NCBI GenBank assembly: GCA_003171295.1
Contig: PMYF01000026.1
Span: forward strand, 1-35,258
DNA from: Acidobacteriota bacterium
GTDB taxonomy: Bacteria; Acidobacteriota; Terriglobia; UBA7540
DNA: 35,258 nt
Direction of reading: 5' to 3'
Each line of letters opens with the position of its first letter. The first letter of the stretch is position 1. The notes beneath the pieces were generated by a model. The model had not been told where the DNA came from and searched no databases. It saw nothing but the letters and a program-made list of their open reading frames with translations. The position numbers and the translations under genes were made by a program. This document shows positions 16,207 to 23,848 of this stretch, piece after piece.

Positions 16207-17142
16207 TCAGTTGCCCTCTTTTCCCAAGGCGCTGGCGTTGAAATTGTCCACCCGCTTCAGCCGGAGCAACGAACCAAGAATCGACCGCAGTTTCCGCATC
16301 TGCTCTTTGCGATGAAACCGCATCAGCTCGGCGGAGACGGGCCGTTCCACTCGCCGTGCAAAGGCACAGAGATATCCCAGGCCAAGAGCCATCCCGTTCA
16401 CCAGATACGGACGTTTGGTCATTCGGTACACAACCCGGAAGATTTCCCATACCGGGTGTCCGCCGAGGTAATAGTCCTTTTCGCCATAGGAGAAGCTCGA
16501 AGCCAGACGGCCTCGCTCGGCGGTTCCCATGGCGCGATGATGAAAGAAGCACTTTTCCCGGAAGGAGCGCGTTTTCCAACCCATCATGCGAGCAGTAGTC
16601 ACTGCCATCCAGTCGATTCCACCAGCTTTGTTCGGACGATAGCCGCCGATTTCTTCAAAGCAGCGGCGGCGAAAGAGCTGACACTGCCCGGAGACATGTG
16701 TCTGCCCTTCGAAGCTATCGGTTGATGAGCTGTAGCCGTGCTCGCGGAAAATAGTACCTGCCACCCCAAGCTGGGGATCCTTTTGGAACTCTCCCATCAG
16801 GAACTCAAAGTGATCCTCATCCAGAGATACGTCGGCGTCGAGATTGCCAATCACCTCATAATCGAGGTCCCTGACCTGTTCCCAGCCTGCATTGAAGGCC
16901 CATACCTTGGCGGCAAAATGACGCTCCTTGCGAAGCGGACGGTTGACCAACCTGATCCACGCGTAATCCGCCAGGTACGGACTCACCAGCACCGCGGTAT
17001 CGTCGGTCGAGCCATCGTTGACGATCACCCACCGCAGGGGAAGAACCGTCTGCCGGATCACCGACTCCAGTGTTTTCTCGATGAATGCTGCCTCGTTGCG
17101 GGCGGGAGTCACCAATACATAATCGGCCGGGGAACTTGTCAT
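16207..17142 (-). CDS. GT2 family glycosyltransferase
   Basis: This 311-aa inverting GT-A glycosyltransferase has VTPARNEAAFIEKTLESVI at the start, VNDGSTDDT (about 41-49) binding the nucleotide, and the DxD metal motif in NLDADVSLDE. HVSGQCQLFRRRCFEEIGGY and GGIDWMAVTTARMMGWKTRS form the acceptor and catalytic region. A short hydrophobic stretch (LVNGMALGLGYLCAFA) near residue 250 may attach it to the membrane. The ATG at 17142 overlaps the GHMP-kinase stop as ATGA and has GAGG six bases upstream. It should add one sugar to the lipid-linked repeat at the cytoplasmic face. Donor and acceptor cannot be read from sequence. Confidence 0.92.
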   Translation of the reverse strand: MTSSPADYVLVTPARNEAAFIEKTLESVIRQTVLPLRWVIVNDGSTDDTAVLVSPYLADYAWIRLVNRPLRKERHFAAKVWAFNAGWEQVRDLDYEVIGNLDADVSLDEDHFEFLMGEFQKDPQLGVAGTIFREHGYSSSTDSFEGQTHVSGQCQLFRRRCFEEIGGYRPNKAGGIDWMAVTTARMMGWKTRSFREKCFFHHRAMGTAERGRLASSFSYGEKDYYLGGHPVWEIFRVVYRMTKRPYLVNGMALGLGYLCAFARRVERPVSAELMRFHRKEQMRKLRSILGSLLRLKRVDNFNASALGKEGN

Positions 17143-18254
17143 GATCTACCTCGGGGCTGGACCTTTCCGACGGTAGTATTGAAAACCGCGCCGGAGCGGC
17201 TGTCGCTCGATTCGGCCGAGGCATAGACCGAATTCCGATGGTCGGCAAGCGCCCGATCATACATATCTTCCGGTTCGTAGACCGCCACATGGCTGCCTCT
17301 GCTGGAAAAACGGAAGGGGACACACAACAGATGCTTCAGCTTTTCTCTCACAGCTTCCTGCCGTTCGGGCGGCACGCAAAAGAGCATGAAACCGCCGCCC
17401 CCCGCCCCCAGCAGTTTGCCTCCGATGGCGCCTGCGCTCCTTCCGGCCTCATAGATCTCATCGATTGCCGCGTTGGAGATTCTTCCGGTTAGCGAGCGTT
17501 TGATCTTCCAGCCCTCATGTAGAAGCTGGCCGAATTCATCGATTGGACGCCGGGAATCGACAATGATCTCTTCTCCCCGATCGACGATTTCCATGATTGC
17601 CTCTAACTCCCGCTGCTTTTGCGGAGTAACCCTTAGCTGCTCCTGTGCGACTTCGGATGCCGTTCTTGAGAATCCGGTGAAAAACAGGACGAGGTGCTGC
17701 TCCAGCTCTGCAATCCTACTTTGCGACGCCAGGATTCTCCTGACCTCAAACGAGCCGTCTTGGAGAAAGTCTATTCTGTTGAAACCGCCATAGGCCGCGC
17801 TGATCTGATCCTGAGCCCCCACTGCCTCTCCCAGAAGGTTCTGCTCGACGTGGATGGCCTCCCGTGCCAAGGTTTGCTTGTCGCGCATCTGATTTTTGAG
17901 CGCATAAAGACCAAGAAGCAACCCAACCGTGAAGGCCGAGCTGGTGCCGAGGCCCGTCCGGGCTGGCAGATCGGCAATGTGATGAATCTCGACGCCTTCG
18001 CTCATACCAAGGTACTGGAGACACGCACGAACCGAAGGATGCTCGATCGCGCTGTTACTGACGACATTTTCCACCTTCGAATAGGAAACCCGGCTGTGAT
18101 ACTCGAAAAACGGTGGCAGACGTCGACACGTAATATAGCAACTCTTGTCAATTGTGGTGGAGAGGACGGCCCCGCCGTGCTCACGGGACCAGACCGGATA
18201 GTCTGTCCCCCCGCCGAAAAAAGAGATCCGCATCGGCGTGCTCGTGATGATCAT
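17139..18254 (-). CDS. GHMP-family sugar kinase (D-glycero-D-manno-heptose 7-phosphate kinase-like)
   Basis: This 371-aa GHMP kinase phosphorylates a sugar or sugar phosphate at the anomeric position. The N-terminal TPMRISFFGGGTDYP (6-20) is the hallmark of the HddA-like subgroup. LPARTGLGTSSAFTVGL at about 97-113 is the ATP-binding glycine/serine loop, and KLLGAGGGGFMLF near residue 300 is the third motif. The ATG at 18254 follows AAGGA with seven-base spacing; upstream codons reach only a TTG at 18293 and are not needed. It is the first gene of the long left-hand operon after a 139-bp gap. If it is HddA, it would feed a GDP-D-glycero-manno-heptose pathway. The other heptose genes (gmhA, gmhB, hddC) are not in the window. 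Confidence 0.85.
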   Translation of the reverse strand: MIITSTPMRISFFGGGTDYPVWSREHGGAVLSTTIDKSCYITCRRLPPFFEYHSRVSYSKVENVVSNSAIEHPSVRACLQYLGMSEGVEIHHIADLPARTGLGTSSAFTVGLLLGLYALKNQMRDKQTLAREAIHVEQNLLGEAVGAQDQISAAYGGFNRIDFLQDGSFEVRRILASQSRIAELEQHLVLFFTGFSRTASEVAQEQLRVTPQKQRELEAIMEIVDRGEEIIVDSRRPIDEFGQLLHEGWKIKRSLTGRISNAAIDEIYEAGRSAGAIGGKLLGAGGGGFMLFCVPPERQEAVREKLKHLLCVPFRFSSRGSHVAVYEPEDMYDRALADHRNSVYASAESSDSRSGAVFNTTVGKVQPRGRS

Positions 18255-18393
18255 TGCTTCATCCTTTTGCGTCTCGCATAACGACCTAAGCAATCTCGGT
18301 AACTCCAGTTAGCGATGCCGCCAAATGGCATACCGTTCCTTGTGCCGCATGAAGTGTACTCAGCCAAAGTTGCTCGTAGCATCCTCGTGAGTT
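18255..18393 (-). other. Intergenic region, candidate promoter for the left operon
   Basis: This 139-bp gap separates the SDR stop from the GHMP kinase start, between two co-directional blocks that otherwise have short gaps. A small inverted repeat ATGCC-7-GGCAT lies at 18315-18331. No clear U-tract terminator or consensus promoter can be read. By position it is the likely site where transcription of the left operon starts or is boosted. Confidence 0.35.
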
Positions 18394-19347
18394 CTAAACT
18401 GCACTATCCCAGTATTTCAACATCGACGAAACAGTTTCCTCAATCGACAGTAGGGGTCTCCAGCCTGTTTTCTTAGAAAACTTTTTACTGTTTCCAAAGA
18501 TAATCTTCTCGTCCGATGGGCGAATTAAGCGTCGCGAGATCTGAATCTTTGAATTCACTCCCGACAACCGAATCGCGGTCCGCAATAGTGTCCCGATCTC
18601 CTGTGTTGATGTTGCACATAGATTGTATGTCTCTCCCGGGGCGCCCTTTAGCGCCGCAAGATAGAAGCCGCGTACTGTGTCTGTAACATCGAGAAAGGCC
18701 CGGCGCGATGTGAGGTCGCCAACTTCGATTACCGGCGGCTGCAGGCCTTTTTTAATACGAACCAATTGCCGGACAAAATCCGACGGAGCGTCATCGGTTT
18801 TTCCGGGCCCCGTAGTGTTAAACACCCGTAGGTTGACTGTTGGAATCTTGTAATCGAGAAAATACTCCCTGGCCAGCAAATCCAGGCAGACTTTGCTAAT
18901 TCCATAGGGATGAAGGGGGCGCAGCGGTTGGTCCTCGGTGACCGGTATGCGAGACGGCGGAACATACCCATATTCCGCGCTCGAGCATGCCGACACGACA
19001 ACGGGAGGCCTCTTCATGTATCGTACCGCTTCAAACAAGTGCAGCGATCCCATAATGTTGGATTCAAACGTCCGAACAGGGTCGGTCCAAGAAACCATGG
19101 GTAGGCTCTGTGCTCCCAAATGGAAGACATGTGAAGGTTCGTAATCGTTCAGAATTTGCGATACACGCTGGCCGTTCCGTAGATCGCATTGCACAAAGTG
19201 CAGCTTCGCTGCCGTTGGGAATGCGGTGCGGCCCTCCGCCAGATAACTTCCAATGACATCCCATCCGCGGGCATGAAGGAAGCTAACCAAGTGAGAGCCA
19301 ATAAATCCCTCTGCTCCTGTGACAAGTGCTATCTTCGTTTTTGACAT
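18394..19347 (-). CDS. GMD/RMD-like NAD(P)-dependent nucleotide-sugar dehydratase or reductase (extended SDR)
   Basis: This 317-aa extended SDR has TGAEGFIGSHL (GxxGxxG at 11-17), FHLGAQSLPMVSWTDPVRTF (75-94), SSAEYGYV and the catalytic YGISK (Y148, K152). NTTGPGKTDDAPSDFVRQLV further on resembles GDP-mannose 4,6-dehydratase and GDP-6-deoxy-4-keto-mannose reductase (Rmd). The length fits Rmd rather better than Gmd, but the two are hard to separate by eye. The frame stays open 262 codons upstream, across the flippase gene in another phase; the ATG at 19347, 8 bp after the flippase stop, is clearly the start. With the GHMP kinase and RmlC-like protein it could belong to a GDP-heptose or GDP-deoxyhexose route. 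Confidence 0.85.
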   Translation of the reverse strand: MSKTKIALVTGAEGFIGSHLVSFLHARGWDVIGSYLAEGRTAFPTAAKLHFVQCDLRNGQRVSQILNDYEPSHVFHLGAQSLPMVSWTDPVRTFESNIMGSLHLFEAVRYMKRPPVVVSACSSAEYGYVPPSRIPVTEDQPLRPLHPYGISKVCLDLLAREYFLDYKIPTVNLRVFNTTGPGKTDDAPSDFVRQLVRIKKGLQPPVIEVGDLTSRRAFLDVTDTVRGFYLAALKGAPGETYNLCATSTQEIGTLLRTAIRLSGVNSKIQISRRLIRPSDEKIIFGNSKKFSKKTGWRPLLSIEETVSSMLKYWDSAV

Positions 19348-19355
19348 GACAAACT

Positions 19356-20882
19356 TTAGCTCACAATCTCGGCCAAACTTGCTGAAGGCACGGAACGCGA
19401 TCTGGCAAGCAACGACCAGAGCGACACGAGGTCTTCGCGCATCTGAGGTAGAAGCAGCGAGAGTAGGCTGCCAAGCGTAAACCCTAGAGCGGTAACCAAT
19501 AGTGCGGCGACAGCTCCGCGAGGGGCAAAGTAGTGCAGCGCAACTTGCCCTGAAGAAGCACCCATAAGGCACAGTAAGACCGGGTAGCGAATGGCCTGAC
19601 AGAGCCGGCGTAGAGTGATTTTCGTACCGCGAAAGCTGAACTTGAGTATTCCGGGAAAGATGAGCAGGAGAACAATGGAACTGCAGAGCGCCACATAGCG
19701 GATACCAAATGGAAGGCCGAGGGCATAGCTGCCAATCATAATGGGAGCAAGGACAAGCGCCATTTGTAGCAGGCGTAGCGATTTTCCGCGGCTCACGAAC
19801 AGCCACACGGTCGCATCCATCAGCAACTGGCCTAAAGCGAAGATAGCAAGGAGTTGAAAAACAGGCGCTGCTTCGCGCCAGCGGCTTCCCAGCGTCAAAA
19901 CTATGACGGGGTCGGCCGCCACAAAGAGATAGCCAAAAATGGGCGCACTGACCCACATAATTACATTCACCGCACGAAGGTAGTATCGCGCGAGACGCTC
20001 GGGATCGTCCTGAACTCTGCTGAAAGCCGGAACCGCAACGGCCCGAGCAGGGGCCCCCAGTTGGCGGACTGGAAGCATCAATAGATTGTAGGCTCGTGAG
20101 TACAGGCCGAGCGGGCCCGCTCCCCAGTGCCATCCGATCAATATGCTATCGGCGCTTCGCGTTACATTTAGGATGAGGTACGATGCAGCCACGCTTCCGC
20201 CAAAGGAAATTAGGGACCCGACTTTGGCATTACGGCGCGGTGGTCCCGGTACCCAACGTGCCATCAACCAGGTCATCGCCATGCCGGTGAAATTTAATGT
20301 GAGAGGAAGCGCAACTAACGCCCAGTAGCTGGCCCCTCGCCAGGCGAGAACAATGGCGAAGGGGACGGCGATGGCATACGATGTCACATCGCGAATCGCC
20401 AACGATATAAACCGCATCTGGCGCCTCAGAAGGGCATCATGCTGCACCCTCAAGCCACCAATAAGAAATGTCAATGAGCAAACAAGGGTGATATTGACAA
20501 GCCGCGGTTCGCGATAAAACCATGCCAACAGCGGTGCAAGTGCCGCGGTAATGGACATGAGCCCTGCACCGATACCGACATTGATCCAAAACAGTGTGCT
20601 AACCTGCTCATGGCTGATCTCCGGGTGTTGGATCGTCGCTTCAGACAAACCCAGGTCGGCAAACGCCTGCCCCAAGCCTGTAATGGCTGTAACCATAGCC
20701 ACTAGCCCGTATTCTGCCGGGACTAGCAGCCGCGCCAGCACAACCGTGGCTACGGATTGAATGAGAAACTGTGCGCCCTGCGAGGTAAGCGTTAGCATTC
20801 CTCCGCGCACGGATCTGCCGCGAAGGTCCGCATGCAGATGCTTGGTACTAAAGGCGTTTATTGCCTGTTGTTGAAAAGCCAT
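19356..20882 (-). CDS. Wzx-type oligosaccharide flippase (polysaccharide transport family)
   Basis: This 508-aa polytopic inner-membrane protein of the MOP/PST superfamily flips lipid-linked repeat units to the periplasm. It begins with a short cytoplasmic part and then RGGMLTLTSQGAQFLIQSVA and ARLLVPAEYGLVAMVTAITG, typical of the WzxC-like group. About 12-14 helices can be counted, with ADLGLSEATIQ and LRRQMRF in the first half and YSRAYNLLMLPVRQLGAPA in the middle. The ATG at 20882 is kept. Its presence along with an ABC exporter in the same window is unusual and may mean two glycans, or an intermediate handled separately. It lies 8 bp upstream of the SDR gene. Confidence 0.9.
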   Translation of the reverse strand: MAFQQQAINAFSTKHLHADLRGRSVRGGMLTLTSQGAQFLIQSVATVVLARLLVPAEYGLVAMVTAITGLGQAFADLGLSEATIQHPEISHEQVSTLFWINVGIGAGLMSITAALAPLLAWFYREPRLVNITLVCSLTFLIGGLRVQHDALLRRQMRFISLAIRDVTSYAIAVPFAIVLAWRGASYWALVALPLTLNFTGMAMTWLMARWVPGPPRRNAKVGSLISFGGSVAASYLILNVTRSADSILIGWHWGAGPLGLYSRAYNLLMLPVRQLGAPARAVAVPAFSRVQDDPERLARYYLRAVNVIMWVSAPIFGYLFVAADPVIVLTLGSRWREAAPVFQLLAIFALGQLLMDATVWLFVSRGKSLRLLQMALVLAPIMIGSYALGLPFGIRYVALCSSIVLLLIFPGILKFSFRGTKITLRRLCQAIRYPVLLCLMGASSGQVALHYFAPRGAVAALLVTALGFTLGSLLSLLLPQMREDLVSLWSLLARSRSVPSASLAEIVS

Positions 20883-20963
20883 GTGTGGTCGCTAAGACTT
20901 GGATCGGTTGGATTCAAAGCGTAGTCGTTGAGGGTGCGCGGCCAGATTGGCCGCGGCTCCTTA

Positions 20964-22292
20964 TCAGGGGGTCTTCACGTCGAGTGAGGTGCTGGATACA
21001 TCGCGATTCAACGACTTCCCGAGATCGGGTAATTGAAGCAAGCCGACATATGCACTTACGGTCATCTGACCCACCATGTCCCAAGAATGCCCTTCGCGTG
21101 CGTAGGCGATTATTTCCGGCCGTCTGTTGTTCAGGTCTGCATAGAGGTCACTCGCGAAGTACTGCTCGATAACTTTCGCTAAGTCATCCGGATTCTCAGC
21201 TTTGAACAGAAAGCCGGTCTTGCCTTCCACGATCTCATCCTTCAGAGATCCCACATCGGCTGCGAGAACCGGCAGCCCGAAATTATAACCCGTAAACAAA
21301 ACGCCACTCTGGTACACATGTCGATAGGGCAGAATCAGGACGTCAGCCGCTTTGAAGTAAACCTCGGCCTCCTCGTCTGGTATATGTTCCGCCCTCACCA
21401 CGATGGATCCGTGCTTCACGTCCTCGTCGATTGCTTCTCGGATAGGTGCCCAATATTCTGAGCAGTTGTCGGGTTTTCCTGCGATGATCAAGGAGTAGTC
21501 GCCATGCTTGCCCAAGAGGCGCTGGAATGCAACCACTAAGTGCTCGAGGCCCTTGTACGGTGTAATGTTGCCAAAGAACAACAATGTCTTCGTACTTGCT
21601 TGTAATCCAAGTGTCTTCTTTGCCTCATCCGGTGCGAGAGTCGTATGCGGAATCGCGTTGTTGATTCCAAAGGGAATCACCGAGACGCTTGCGCCATGCA
21701 CGCCGAACTGCTCGATCAGCTCGCGCTTCATTTTTTCCGTATGAACGAAGATATGTTGGCTGAGCCGATATTGGATGCGCAGGGTAAGGCGATTGAGGAA
21801 CGAATCCTGCAAGTCTCGCGTCCCTGCATTGACATTGTGCACAGTCAAGACAGTATTCTTCCCCAAGAACTGATAATAGAGCATCAGCAATGTGCGATCG
21901 AAGAATTCGAATTTATTGTTCCACAGGATGTGAAAGAGTTTCGGCCTCGCTAACGAGACATATCGAATCAGCCTGGCATAATACATCAACACCCTGAAGA
22001 TCTTTCTCAAGAAGCTTACATCCGGCCTGAGACTGCCTCGCAGGTTCAGAAAAGTCAGGTTCGGCTGGACGCGGAACTGCGGAAAATCGAGTTCATCGCT
22101 TCCAATCAGTTCGAGGGCTATTCCCTTGGAAATAAGCGACGTCGCCAAGCCGAACACGTATGGCCGATCGCCGCCGCCTGTAAGTAGCGACACCGCGATC
22201 TCAGCCCCTGATCCGTGTGCCTCCGAAACAGGCACCCCCCCAGGGTCTTGCACGCCGGTTTGATCCTTGCGGATATTACGATCTTGTTTCAT
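20964..22292 (-). CDS. GT4 family glycosyltransferase
   Basis: This 442-aa GT-B retaining glycosyltransferase has an N-terminal Rossmann domain with the acceptor side (SLLTGGGDRPYVFGLATSLI). A C-terminal Glycos_transf_1 domain begins at LLFFGNITPYKGLEHLVVAF, followed by AADVLILPYRHVYQSGVLF, GLPVLAADVGSLKDEI and EGKTGFLF. In place of the usual EAMAxGxPV it reads TGYNFGLPV, so the first Glu of the EX7E motif is replaced by Thr, which also occurs in some active members. The ATG at 22292 is preceded by a modest purine-rich site. It is a cytoplasmic, membrane-associated enzyme adding a sugar from a nucleotide donor; specificity is unknown. Confidence 0.9.
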   Translation of the reverse strand: MKQDRNIRKDQTGVQDPGGVPVSEAHGSGAEIAVSLLTGGGDRPYVFGLATSLISKGIALELIGSDELDFPQFRVQPNLTFLNLRGSLRPDVSFLRKIFRVLMYYARLIRYVSLARPKLFHILWNNKFEFFDRTLLMLYYQFLGKNTVLTVHNVNAGTRDLQDSFLNRLTLRIQYRLSQHIFVHTEKMKRELIEQFGVHGASVSVIPFGINNAIPHTTLAPDEAKKTLGLQASTKTLLFFGNITPYKGLEHLVVAFQRLLGKHGDYSLIIAGKPDNCSEYWAPIREAIDEDVKHGSIVVRAEHIPDEEAEVYFKAADVLILPYRHVYQSGVLFTGYNFGLPVLAADVGSLKDEIVEGKTGFLFKAENPDDLAKVIEQYFASDLYADLNNRRPEIIAYAREGHSWDMVGQMTVSAYVGLLQLPDLGKSLNRDVSSTSLDVKTP

Positions 22293-22340
22293 TTCTTTGC
22301 CACTTATGGGCTATTTAGTGCCGGTCATTCGCGGAGAGGG

Positions 22341-23390
22341 CTAGCCCCTTCGAGCGGCGCTCATAGCCTGTGGTTCCGTCTTGGACACACTGCGCTTTTC
22401 CAACACATATAGCGTCTTGTCCCACTTTCTTGCGTATGCTGCTTTGATCTGTGGGAGCACCATCTCAGCCCAGCTAGCATATCTCCTACCTAACAAATGA
22501 GAGAGCCAAGCATATTTCCTGCGCAGAGAAGGCGGCTCAAGATATCCTTGAAGTTGCGCCGCCAGACTTCTCAGCTCTGCAGCAGCTTGTGGATGTTCGG
22601 GGTAGAAGGCAAAATACCAGTTCTGCAGGTATGTAAGAGAAGCCTTTCGGACGCGCTCGCTATCTTCAAGAGAGCGAAGGTACTGAACATGGAGCTTCAG
22701 CGAAAGGAGCAACGAGTCTCTCTTCTTCCTAGAGTTGCCTATATAACTAATACTGCCCATGCCGCTGGCTCGATAGAATATCCCGGTACCCGGCACAAAG
22801 CGGGTGCCTTCGGAGGACAAGAGAACCCGGTCGAAATATTCGCCGTCTTGATCGTAGTGAAGTCGCGTGTCCCATGGCCCAGCCGCCTCGGCAAGCTCAC
22901 GGCTCATCAGCCAGGTTGCATTCTGCATATGAAGGTTTTCGCTCATCTTTTTCAGCAGCCACTCGACGGGAGAAAGATCCTGGCATAGCGAGTTCCGAAT
23001 AAAGCGAGCGTGGCGTGTACGATAGTAGAATGGGGCCCAAGGCGAGGAGAGAAGGACTCGTTTGCTATCCCCTTCCCGCAGCGCTGCCAGCTGGCGTTCG
23101 ATCTTATTCGGCAGCATAAGATCGTCCGCGTCCAGTTCTTGAATGTAGTCACCCTGACTGAGCTGAAGAGCGTGGTTGACCGCTGCAGATAGGCCTCGGT
23201 TCTCTGTAGATACGACCCTAATTCCTGGGACAAAAGAACGGGCGATTTTAGCCGTTCGATCCGCCGACCCGTCGTCGACAACGATAATTTCCTTGCGTGG
23301 CCATGTTTGAGCAATCGCCGACTGGATCGTCTCGGCGATAGTCTCTTCGGCGTTGTAGGCAGGAATCAGAATTGAAACGAGCGGCTTCAT
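22341..23390 (-). CDS. GT2 family glycosyltransferase
   Basis: This 349-aa GT-A glycosyltransferase starts with the textbook VSILIPAYNAEETIAETIQS, followed by IIVVDDGSADRT and the DxD motif in QELDADDLMLPN. WLMSRELAEAAGPWDTRLHY and DQDGEYFDRVLL form the catalytic region. The C-terminal 100 residues are helical and basic, with no clear membrane helix. The ATG at 23390 is preferred to the preceding GTG at 23393. It is the first gene of the middle block, and its promoter should lie in the divergent gap that also serves the beta-helix gene. Donor and acceptor are unknown. Confidence 0.91.
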   Translation of the reverse strand: MKPLVSILIPAYNAEETIAETIQSAIAQTWPRKEIIVVDDGSADRTAKIARSFVPGIRVVSTENRGLSAAVNHALQLSQGDYIQELDADDLMLPNKIERQLAALREGDSKRVLLSSPWAPFYYRTRHARFIRNSLCQDLSPVEWLLKKMSENLHMQNATWLMSRELAEAAGPWDTRLHYDQDGEYFDRVLLSSEGTRFVPGTGIFYRASGMGSISYIGNSRKKRDSLLLSLKLHVQYLRSLEDSERVRKASLTYLQNWYFAFYPEHPQAAAELRSLAAQLQGYLEPPSLRRKYAWLSHLLGRRYASWAEMVLPQIKAAYARKWDKTLYVLEKRSVSKTEPQAMSAARRG

Positions 23391-23608
23391 CACAGCAAGT
23401 GTCCATTAAGTGTTTGATTGTAAATGAGTAATGCGCGTCTAGAACAACGGGTTTCGCCAGAAAGAATCTCTTCTCTTAGTGGCCGCAATATCCGAGCCTC
23501 GTTGGCTGTTCATGCACTCCAGACCTCATCTGCCTCCGAAGCACGTAGGTTGAGTTTGTAATGATGCCCCGACACCCATCATCGCAAATTACATTAGTAC
23601 TCTTCAAT

Positions 23609-23618
23609 CCCACGTGGG
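23609..23618. promoter_or_regulatory. Perfect 10-bp palindrome CCCACGTGGG
   Basis: A perfect inverted repeat with a central CACGTG core lies about 230 bp before the beta-helix start and 20 bp from the CRP/FNR-like site. A dimeric regulator could bind it. Ten-base palindromes also arise by chance, so it is only a candidate. Confidence 0.35.
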
Positions 23619-23638
23619 TTCTTACTTTGGTAATGGGG

Positions 23639-23652
23639 GTGATTTATATCAC
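23639..23652. promoter_or_regulatory. CRP/FNR-family-like operator GTGATTTATATCAC
   Basis: This 14-bp near-perfect dyad has the form GTGA-N6-TCAC, the core of the CRP consensus, and equally GTGAT-N4-ATCAC, which lies between CRP and FNR consensus sites. It sits about 197 bp upstream of the beta-helix ATG, within the divergent promoter gap. No regulator gene is in the window. The match is seen directly; binding is inferred. Confidence 0.45.
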
Positions 23653-23848
23653 TTCTCTGGTCCCGGTTTGTGCGCTACATTCAACTTGGGCTCACCCCAC
23701 GTCGATATAGTCGTCAAGCGTATGGGGCGACGCTCGGCTGAGTGGCACAAAGAGCCCGTGTGGCTTGATCTGAAATTACCGCGAAGGGGAGCATGCGCAC
23801 GGTCACTGTCTCCTGGTATGCGCTTCCGGTTTCTTGAGAGGATTGGCA

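Larger units (their letters stand above)
23391..23848. promoter_or_regulatory. Divergent intergenic region of 458 bp between the GT2 gene and the beta-helix gene
   Basis: This stretch must hold promoters for the leftward middle block and for the rightward beta-helix gene. It is more AT-rich than the genes around it. Two palindromes stand out, at 23609-23618 and 23639-23652. I see no convincing gene: the short frames in it lack ribosome binding sites and family motifs. The sequence before the beta-helix start carries the ribosome binding site GAGAGGA. Confidence 0.55.

Noticed and set aside
14939..16579. 546-codon version of the barrel protein
   Set aside because: The first 126 codons lie over the GT2 gene in another phase; the ATG at 16201 follows the GT2 stop by 5 bp.
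18394..20133. 579-codon version of the SDR gene
   Set aside because: The first 262 codons overlap the flippase gene in another phase and read as low-complexity sequence; the Rossmann start and ATG at 19347 define the gene.
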